Part shown: positions 1 through 4,829 of the stretch, piece by piece
How the letters are laid out: each line of letters opens with the position of its first letter
Position numbering within the stretch: position 1 is the first letter of the stretch
Made by a program: the position numbers and the translations under genes
The notes under the pieces: model-generated
What the model saw: only the letters and a program-made list of their open reading frames with translations
The model's database searches: none
Told to the model about the DNA's origin: nothing
Origin: Thermoproteota archaeon
Lineage (GTDB): Archaea; Korarchaeota; Korarchaeia; Korarchaeales; Korarchaeaceae
NCBI GenBank assembly: GCA_015521385.1
Contig: WAOH01000127.1
Span: 1 to 7,038 of the forward strand
DNA length: 7,038 nt
Direction of reading: 5' to 3'

Positions 1-381
1 TTCATAACCAACGTGGTGAAGTGCAGGCCCCCCAACAACAGGGATCCCAGGCCCGAGGAGATAGAGGCGTGCCTCCCCTTCCTCGAGAGGCAGCTTCGGG
101 TGATTGATCCCGATGTTATAGTGGCCCTGGGAAGGCACAGCGCCCTCACCCTCCTGAGGCTGGCTGGCAGGGAGGAGGGGTCCATCATGAGGATAAGGGG
201 GAGGGTTTTCGAGGTGGAGCTCTTCGGAAGGAAGAGGCTCCTGATGCCCACGCTTCACCCGGCGGCGGCGCTCTACAATCCCAGACTGAGGCCCCTGCTG
301 GAGGAGGACTTCAGGAGGCTCAAGGAGCTGCTGGGAGAGGATGGAGAGGGGAGAGGGGGGCTGGAGGCCTGGTTTGGATAG
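1..381 (+). CDS. Family 4 uracil-DNA glycosylase, C-terminal part (5' truncated by window)
   Basis: Removes uracil from DNA as the first step of base excision repair of deaminated cytosine. Translation is open from base 1, so the start and the N-terminal GEAPG-type motif and first cysteine pair lie outside the window. The visible 126 residues show the family 4 signature: NVVKCRPP followed by NRDP near the beginning, two cysteines (residues 8 and 24 of the fragment, 15 residues between them) matching the last two ligands of the family's 4Fe-4S cluster, the PDVIVALGRHS strand, and the C-terminal active-site motif HPAAALYNP (His86). Members are usually around 190-220 residues, so about 60% is present. 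An internal GTG at base 13 could be read as a start but falls inside the conserved domain and is not the true one. The last residues, GGLEAWFG, resemble a PCNA-interacting peptide. It converges with the DUF763 gene, 10 bp between stop codons. Confidence 0.93.
   Translation, partial: FITNVVKCRPPNNRDPRPEEIEACLPFLERQLRVIDPDVIVALGRHSALTLLRLAGREEGSIMRIRGRVFEVELFGRKRLLMPTLHPAAALYNPRLRPLLEEDFRRLKELLGEDGEGRGGLEAWFG
352..375 (+). other. PCNA-interacting (PIP-box-like) peptide at glycosylase C terminus
   Basis: The eight codons encode RGGLEAWF, followed by a single Gly and the stop. This fits the archaeal sliding-clamp binding pattern QxxLxx(F/W/Y)(F/W/Y) at Leu, Trp and Phe, with Arg in place of the first Gln, at the extreme C terminus after a Gly/Glu-rich linker. 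Archaeal family 4 UDGs are known to bind PCNA; clamp binding by this one is inferred. Confidence 0.6.
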
Positions 382-391
382 CGATAAGCAC

Positions 392-1414
392 CTACTCCAG
401 GTACTCGGTCAGCCCCTTCAGCCTCAGCCTGATTTTCGGGATCTCCCTACCCCTCAGGTAGGAGATGACCTCGTCCATGAGCCTCACATCGACGGGGAAG
501 GGGACCCCATCCTTCCCCCCGAAAGCGAAGGAGTACTTGGCTGGATCCCTCACGCTTGCCCTCTCCCCGTAAACTAGCTCGCTGAGGAGGGCCAGGGCCC
601 TGAGGGCGGACTTCCCTATCCCCCTGATCTCCAGCAGCTCCTCGTAGTTGGACGGGTCGAGCTGGTACGCTCTCTCGAGCGCGGCCCAGTCTATCCTCTT
701 GGGCATCCTCAGGACCCTGTACTCCCCCATCAGTCTCCTCAGCCTCGCGGTACCCTCCCGGACTAGGTCGAGGGAGGCCCTCCTCACCCCCTCGCTTTCC
801 TCAGCCACGAGGTTGAGGACCCTCCTAGCCTTGGCCTCCGAAACTATCCCCCTGTGGGGCTCTACCACGAAGCTGCTGAGCTCGGTCCCCAGCCAGTGGT
901 ACCTCCTAGCCATCCTCAGGGACGGATTCATTCCCTGCTGGATCACGGCCCAGTCGCCGTCCTCCGTGACTACGAAGGCGTGATGGTAGAGGTCGAAGCC
1001 ATCCTGGAGGGCAGAATTGTCCACCTTGGCTGAGAGTCTGCTGGCCCTGATTAGAGGAGAGGGATCCAGGTCGAACTCCTCCGCTATGGACCTCAACTCC
1101 TGAGGGGTCCTCAGAGAGGTCTTGCCCTTGCCTCCAGCCATCCTGACCCCTATATCTAGCTCCTGGAGGGCCTCCTTGAGCGCGGCGGTCAGCACCGTGG
1201 TCACGCCCGAGGAATGCCAGTCGTAGCCGAGGACGCAGCCTAGGGCTTGGAACCAGTGCGGATCGGATAGTCTCTCGAGGAGGCCCCTCCTCCCATACTC
1301 GGAGGTGATGGATGAGAGCAACGGCTTCGCTAGCTCCTTCATTCGCCTGAACAGCCAAGCTGGGGCCCTCCCACCGTGCAGGGGGAGGTGGGCCTCTCCG
1401 GTCCTCCTCATCAT
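392..1414 (-). CDS. DUF763 family protein with helix-hairpin-helix motif
   Basis: A complete 340-residue member of the DUF763 family, whose biochemical role I do not know. The family's landmarks are visible: the N-terminal RRTGEAHLPLHGG stretch (residues 3-15), YDWHSSG at 64-70, YHHAFVV (143-149), QQGMN (159-163), RRYHW (170-174), EPHRG (185-189), and KYSFAFGGKDGVPFPVD around 293-309. Residues 260-283 (EIRGIGKSALRALALL core) form a typical helix-hairpin-helix, which points to DNA binding. Many conserved His, Asp, Glu and Gln residues would suit a metal-dependent catalytic site, but none is proven. Two adjacent ATG codons compete for the start; the second (1409-1411) gives MRRTG, the usual family beginning. 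No clear Shine-Dalgarno is seen, and a TATA-like box lies about 32 nt upstream. It faces the uracil-DNA glycosylase tail to tail, so a role in DNA repair or processing is a guess from motif and neighbour. Confidence 0.88.
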   Translation of the reverse strand: MMRRTGEAHLPLHGGRAPAWLFRRMKELAKPLLSSITSEYGRRGLLERLSDPHWFQALGCVLGYDWHSSGVTTVLTAALKEALQELDIGVRMAGGKGKTSLRTPQELRSIAEEFDLDPSPLIRASRLSAKVDNSALQDGFDLYHHAFVVTEDGDWAVIQQGMNPSLRMARRYHWLGTELSSFVVEPHRGIVSEAKARRVLNLVAEESEGVRRASLDLVREGTARLRRLMGEYRVLRMPKRIDWAALERAYQLDPSNYEELLEIRGIGKSALRALALLSELVYGERASVRDPAKYSFAFGGKDGVPFPVDVRLMDEVISYLRGREIPKIRLRLKGLTEYLE

Positions 1415-1440
1415 CCTAGCATGGATTACTGCCGCGAAGC

Positions 1441-1457
1441 CGAAAATAACCTTTCGG
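1441..1457 (-). promoter_or_regulatory. Probable promoter (BRE/TATA) of the DUF763 gene
   Basis: Read on the minus strand, ccgaaag is followed by gttatttt (1450 to 1443), an acceptable archaeal BRE plus TATA box. Its centre lies about 32 nt upstream of the first ATG, so the transcript would have a leader of only a few nucleotides. The TATA box is imperfect. Confidence 0.5.
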
Positions 1458-1481
1458 AACCGGAGGAAGTGACAATCTTAC

Positions 1482-1496
1482 CGTGAAAGTTTCACG
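1482..1496. promoter_or_regulatory. Perfect 15-bp dyad, candidate regulator binding site
   Basis: CGTGAAA-g-TTTCACG is a perfect inverted repeat with 7-bp arms and a 1-nt centre, in the gap between divergent DUF763 and glnA. It lies about 25 bp upstream of the DUF763 BRE/TATA and about 165 bp upstream of the glnA TATA box, so an activator site for the former is the easier reading. Too tight a centre for a stable RNA hairpin; a dimeric DNA-binding protein is more likely. The regulator is unknown. Confidence 0.5.
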
Positions 1497-1660
1497 AATG
1501 TGTCCTAGCGACCTCGATTCTAAGTTTTCATCGTATTCATGTAATTCAGAGGATATGGAGGAAGTATTTCCGATATTAGAAGCGTGTTAAGGAGTGTCTC
1601 GTTCGGATAGGCCTCAATACTCCCTCTTTCAGTCGTTTCAACCCTTTCGCTAGTAAGGGA

Positions 1661-1677
1661 TTTATAACCGGGGGTTA
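1661..1677 (+). promoter_or_regulatory. glnA core promoter with overlapping dyad
   Basis: A strong TATA box, tttataa (1661-1667), lies 23 nt (centre to A of ATG) upstream of the glnA start. Transcription should therefore begin at or next to the ATG, giving a leaderless mRNA; no Shine-Dalgarno is present. A perfect dyad TAACC-ggg-GGTTA (1665-1677) overlaps the end of the TATA box and fills the region before the start site, a position where a bound repressor would block TBP/TFB or polymerase. Promoter is well supported; the operator is inferred. Confidence 0.7.
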
Positions 1678-1686
1678 CCAATACTT

Positions 1687-2982
1687 ATGCCTACCCTTGA
1701 AGAGGTACTGGAAAGGGCTTCATCCCAAGGGGTCAAATTCATCGAACTCGAATACGTGGACCTCTCCGGCACCTTGAGGAGCGAGATCCTCTCCATAGAT
1801 ACCTTCAAATCTAAGAAGGGCGGTTCGTTTGACGCCAGCAGCGTCGGCCTATCGACGATAGAGTGGAGCGATGCAGTGCTTGTCCCCGATCCTCACACGG
1901 CAGTCATCAAGGACGATGTCTTGAGGGTCCTGAGCGAGATATGGGAGCCCTTCGGGGGTGGTAGGTCCCCAAAGGATCCCAGGTATGTGGCCGAGAGGGC
2001 TGAGAGGTTCCTCGGCGACCAAGGATATAAGGGAATGGTCGGTCCTGAGATGGAGTTCATGACCCTCACCGAGGACCTCAAGCCGGTCTCCACGTGGGGG
2101 AACGCACCCAAGCTGAACTACCACCTAAGCTCGCCATCTGACCCCCTCTACGAGTTCAAGCTTGAGGTGATGGAGGAGCTTATGGGGTTGGGCCTGCAAC
2201 CGGAGGTCACCCATCATGAGGTGGGAGTTGGGCAGTCCGAGGTCTCCGTGAGGGCCGATACCCCTCTCAGGGCGGCAGATAAGGTAATGAGGGTGAAGAG
2301 GGGGATAAAGGAGGTGGCTAGGGACTTCGGCCTCATTGCAACGTTCATGCCTAAGCCAGTTCCTGGAGACAATGGAAGCGGGATGCACTTCCACATGAGC
2401 CTCTGGCAGGGCGATACCAACCTGTTCTACGATCCCGACGACGAGTACGCGGAACTCAGTCAGACGGGCAGGTACTTCATCGGGGGCATCCTCGACCACA
2501 TCGGCTCCCTTGCCGCGATAGTGGCGCCCACCGTGAACAGCTACAAGAGGTTGGTCCCGGGATTTGAAGCCCCGATCTATGCGATCTGGGGTAGAGCTAA
2601 CAGGAGCGCCGCCATCAGGGTTCCCGTCTACAGGAAGGGCGGGAGGAACTCCAAGAGGATAGAGTTCCGCGTCCCTGACCCGAGCTGCAATCCGTACCTC
2701 GCATTCGCGGCGGCATTCGCGGCCGGACTGGATGGTGTAAAGAGAAAGATTGAGCCGGGAGATCCCGTCGATGTCAACGCCTACGCGAACAATCTAAGAG
2801 CTAAAAGGCTTCCAAGAACCCTTCACGAGGCCCTAGATGAGCTCGAGTCGGATAACTCCTACCTAGGAGGCGTATTCGATCCCTCCGTGCTGGAGTTGTA
2901 CATCGAGATGAAGAGGAGGGAGGCCTCTGAGATCGGATCCTGGCCCAGCGAGGCAGAGTACAGGGCATACTTGAGCGTATAG
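1687..2982 (+). CDS. glnA: Glutamine synthetase, type I
   Basis: ATP-dependent amidation of glutamate with ammonia to glutamine, the main ammonia-assimilation step in the cytoplasm. The 431 residues are slightly short of the usual 440-450. Active-site elements appear in order: FDASS (48-52) with the conserved Asp, GPEMEF (119-124), HHEVGVGQSE (176-185), MPKP then NGSGMHFH (221-236), NSYKRLVPGFEAP (284-296) with the flap Glu294, NRS (305-307) and RIEFRVPDP (324-332). All main metal and substrate ligands of the type I family are kept. The adenylylation tyrosine region reads NNLRAKRLP (368-376), with Arg where Tyr would be, so covalent control is not expected; this fits the GSI-alpha type. Residues about 125-160 and 75-95 look divergent from common archaeal enzymes, so a related gamma-glutamyl ligase cannot be fully excluded. 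ATG 1687 follows its TATA box by 23 nt and is taken as a leaderless start. Confidence 0.88.
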   Translation: MPTLEEVLERASSQGVKFIELEYVDLSGTLRSEILSIDTFKSKKGGSFDASSVGLSTIEWSDAVLVPDPHTAVIKDDVLRVLSEIWEPFGGGRSPKDPRYVAERAERFLGDQGYKGMVGPEMEFMTLTEDLKPVSTWGNAPKLNYHLSSPSDPLYEFKLEVMEELMGLGLQPEVTHHEVGVGQSEVSVRADTPLRAADKVMRVKRGIKEVARDFGLIATFMPKPVPGDNGSGMHFHMSLWQGDTNLFYDPDDEYAELSQTGRYFIGGILDHIGSLAAIVAPTVNSYKRLVPGFEAPIYAIWGRANRSAAIRVPVYRKGGRNSKRIEFRVPDPSCNPYLAFAAAFAAGLDGVKRKIEPGDPVDVNAYANNLRAKRLPRTLHEALDELESDNSYLGGVFDPSVLELYIEMKRREASEIGSWPSEAEYRAYLSV

Positions 2983-3032
2983 TATGCTACTTGACGCAGC
3001 CATTATTCGGATCGGTCCTCTGCCTGGCTACA

Positions 3033-3056
3033 TTTTTATTCCAGTATCATTAGGAG
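3033..3056 (+). promoter_or_regulatory. Promoter and possible ribosome binding site of the surface-protein gene
   Basis: A TATA-like tttttatt (3033-3040) is centred about 24 nt before GTG 3061, which would give a leaderless mRNA starting at that GTG. An aggag sequence (3052-3056) also lies 4 nt before GTG 3061 and 10 nt before ATG 3067; it could serve only if transcription starts further upstream. The same T-run may help end glnA transcription. Confidence 0.45.
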
Positions 3057-3060
3057 CTAC

Positions 3061-4668
3061 GTGAAGATGGGTAACAAGATTTCACTCTTCCTGCTGGTAC
3101 TGGTACTCACGGTGACCATATCCACCTCATTGGTTGAAGTGAGGGCCGCCGACTTCGACCTAGATGTGAGTCCCACCTACAGGAGAGTAAGGGCAGGCGA
3201 GTCGGCCCACTTCACCGTGACCCTGATCACCATCACGCCTGGCTACTCGAACGATGTCTACCTCAGGGCACTCTTCGAGCCTCCTGCCGCCTCGGTCACA
3301 TTCTCCGATAACCCCCTGAACCCCACCGGAGATATTGACTCGGACATGGTGATCAGGACCTCTGTTTACACGCCTCCCGGCGTCTACACTATAACCGTCA
3401 GAGGGAGGGACCCCGTGACGGACCAAAACGTGTACGTCGACATCACCTTGGAGGTCCTTCCGCCCCACGAGCCCGAATTCGACCTATCCATATCTCCCAG
3501 CTCCTTAACTGTAAAGAAGGGAGAGAAGGCAGAATTCACGGTGCAAGCGGCTCCCTTATACGGGTTCAATCATCCGGTGTACCTCTCGCTCATATGCCCG
3601 GCCTGCGCGAGTCACTCCTTCGACCCCAATCCCATGTGCCCCGGCTCGGCGTCCTGCGGCTGCCCGGCCTTACCTTGCTACACCTACACCTCGACCCTGA
3701 CGATAGACACGTCCGCAATGGACCCCGGGAGCTACAGCATAGTCGTTGAGGGCTGCTACGATGGCTACTGCGACAGGGCCTACGCCACGCTCACCGTTGA
3801 GGAGGGGGCTGGTAAGGAGGAGGTCAACCTGATAGTGTACCCGGTGACTGTGAAGGTGAAGCCGGGCGATACCTTCCACATCAGGGTCACCGTGGGGATA
3901 ACGGGTGGAGAGGCGTCGGAGCCCCTCACCCTCAGGGTGACGCCACCTCCAGGCTGGTACATCGGCCACTACCCTACTGAGCTGAAGAAGACGAGCCACC
4001 TAGATCTCTGGGTGACCGTACCTAAGGTGGCGGGTCCGGGAACCTACGGGATGAGCGTTGAGCTGTATAAAGGAGAGGAGCTTCTCAAGGGCCGACAGAT
4101 CATGGTGCTCGTCGAGAGGACCGCGAGGGAACTTATCGTTAATGTGAAGCCCAATCGCGTGACCCTGACCCCAGATAGCCCTGAGGCTGAGTTGGTCGTG
4201 TTCCTCGAATCCACAGACGTGACCGAGGCCGTCCTGACACTGGTGGGTATTCCCTCCGGCGTGTCCTACTCGCTACCTGCCAAATTGAAGGTCGGGGAGA
4301 TCGGATCGATAAACCTGACCCTCGAGAATGCCTCGCCGGGGGAGTACAAGGCGACCCTCATTGTGAGGGGAGAGGATGGGTGCTGCGTGAACACCACCGA
4401 CGTGACCTTAGAGGTTAGGGGAGCGACCGGTCAGGCCACTCAGACGAGCACGGTAACTCAGCAAACCCAGCAGACCCAGACGGTCCAACCTGAGACGGTG
4501 ACCGTGACCAAGACGCTGAGCGAGGTGAGGACCGTCACGGTGGAGGCACCTCAGCTCGATCCCACCATCCTCGGACTGGGAATCGTTGGAATAGCGGCGA
4601 TCATCTCCGCTATCTACCTCCTCAGGAGGAGGCCATCCCCGGTCCCAGCTTCGGTGGAGACGGCCTGA
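3061..4668 (+). CDS. Secreted, membrane-anchored protein with four Ig-like beta-sandwich modules
   Basis: A 535-residue protein of unknown function, placed outside the cell and held by a C-terminal anchor. It has a Sec signal peptide (basic start, hydrophobic core about 8-20, VRA cleavage site after residue 29), then four modules of about 95-105 residues (roughly 31-132, 139-246, 254-351, 357-453). Each opens with a pattern like DFxLxVSP...VxxGExAxFTV and closes with PGxYxxxVxG...TLxV, as in archaeal Ig-like or NPCBM-associated domains. A Thr/Gln/Val-rich stalk (about 454-498, likely glycosylated) leads to one transmembrane helix (about 503-521) and a basic LRRR stop-transfer tail. Module 2 holds eight cysteines and module 4 a Cys-Cys pair plus three N-glycosylation sequons (Asn418, 423, 444). 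GTG 3061 is chosen from the TATA spacing; ATG 3067 would remove only two residues. It seems monocistronic. A cell-envelope, adhesion or S-layer-associated role is inferred. Confidence 0.85.
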   Translation: MKMGNKISLFLLVLVLTVTISTSLVEVRAADFDLDVSPTYRRVRAGESAHFTVTLITITPGYSNDVYLRALFEPPAASVTFSDNPLNPTGDIDSDMVIRTSVYTPPGVYTITVRGRDPVTDQNVYVDITLEVLPPHEPEFDLSISPSSLTVKKGEKAEFTVQAAPLYGFNHPVYLSLICPACASHSFDPNPMCPGSASCGCPALPCYTYTSTLTIDTSAMDPGSYSIVVEGCYDGYCDRAYATLTVEEGAGKEEVNLIVYPVTVKVKPGDTFHIRVTVGITGGEASEPLTLRVTPPPGWYIGHYPTELKKTSHLDLWVTVPKVAGPGTYGMSVELYKGEELLKGRQIMVLVERTARELIVNVKPNRVTLTPDSPEAELVVFLESTDVTEAVLTLVGIPSGVSYSLPAKLKVGEIGSINLTLENASPGEYKATLIVRGEDGCCVNTTDVTLEVRGATGQATQTSTVTQQTQQTQTVQPETVTVTKTLSEVRTVTVEAPQLDPTILGLGIVGIAAIISAIYLLRRRPSPVPASVETA

Positions 4669-4675
4669 TCCGTTA

Positions 4676-4685
4676 CCTTTTTATC
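4676..4685 (+). terminator. Possible T-tract terminator of the surface-protein gene
   Basis: A cctttttatc stretch with five T residues begins 8 nt after the stop codon. Archaeal termination often uses T-rich tracts without a hairpin. The run is short and could be chance. Confidence 0.3.
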
Positions 4686-4706
4686 TGCCCGCGCTCGTCA
4701 GTCGAG

Positions 4707-4733
4707 AGTCGTATGGTCCTTCGTTTTACGACT
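4707..4733. repeat. Inverted repeat, 7-bp arms, 13-nt spacer
   Basis: AGTCGTA (4707-4713) and TACGACT (4727-4733) are perfect inverted copies. The sequence lies after the surface-protein gene and about 60 bp upstream of the TATA box of the next operon. It could be a hairpin at the end of the upstream transcript or a two-half-site regulator target; there is no T-run after it, which weighs against a terminator. Confidence 0.4.
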
Positions 4734-4754
4734 GTACAAGTTACACGGCCATTA

Positions 4755-4771
4755 TATTCGATTTTCGGATA
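4755..4771. promoter_or_regulatory. AT-rich imperfect dyad upstream of the condensing-enzyme promoter
   Basis: TATtCGA-ttt-TCGgATA is symmetric apart from one mismatched pair (t/g), centred about 35 bp upstream of the TATA box. Its size and AT-rich, imperfect symmetry resemble Lrp/AsnC-type sites, regulators that commonly control amino-acid genes in archaea. The assignment is inference. Confidence 0.35.
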
Positions 4772-4793
4772 ATATGCGACGATAAAAGGAACG

Positions 4794-4822
4794 TATAAAT
4801 ATTTCACAGGACCACTTGGTCC
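4794..4822 (+). promoter_or_regulatory. Promoter of the biosynthetic operon with a dyad between TATA and start site
   Basis: A strong TATA box, tataaata (4794-4801), predicts transcription start near 4823-4826 and a leader of only a few nucleotides before GTG 4830. A perfect dyad GGACCA-ct-TGGTCC (4809-4822) fills the gap between TATA box and expected start. Protein bound there would hinder polymerase loading, so it is a good candidate operator, perhaps responding to the pathway's amino-acid product. TATA box is well supported; the operator is inferred. Confidence 0.65.
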
Positions 4823-4829
4823 GAATTCG

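Noticed and set aside
341..577. Plus-strand 78-codon open frame across the glycosylase end and into the DUF763 gene
   Set aside because: It is antisense to the conserved DUF763 C terminus and out of frame with the glycosylase; composition is that of a shadow frame and no domain is visible.
648..983. Plus-strand 111-codon open frame antisense to DUF763
   Set aside because: Lies wholly opposite conserved DUF763 codons, with no ribosome site or promoter of its own.
1404..1414. C-box-like ATGATGA on the minus strand at the DUF763 start, possible C/D box RNA
   Set aside because: It is simply the double ATG start, and no suitable D box (CTGA) follows at the right distance.
1560..1571. Short dyad GGAA-gtat-TTCC in the DUF763-glnA gap
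   Set aside because: Four-bp arms are expected by chance in a gap of this size and it is not placed next to a core promoter.
1590..1622. GGAGT/ACTCC inverted repeat with a 23-nt loop upstream of glnA
   Set aside because: Arms of only 5 bp with a long loop; too weak for a riboswitch or terminator, and it lies upstream of the glnA TATA box so would not be in the mRNA.
4436..4560. Repetitive acc/cag/acg stretch in the surface-protein gene as a DNA repeat array
   Set aside because: The repetition follows from Thr/Gln/Val codons of the stalk; units are neither constant in length nor in sequence.
4697..4706. Short CTCG/CGAG symmetry after the surface-protein gene as a terminator stem
   Set aside because: Only 4-bp arms around a small loop and no T-run follows.
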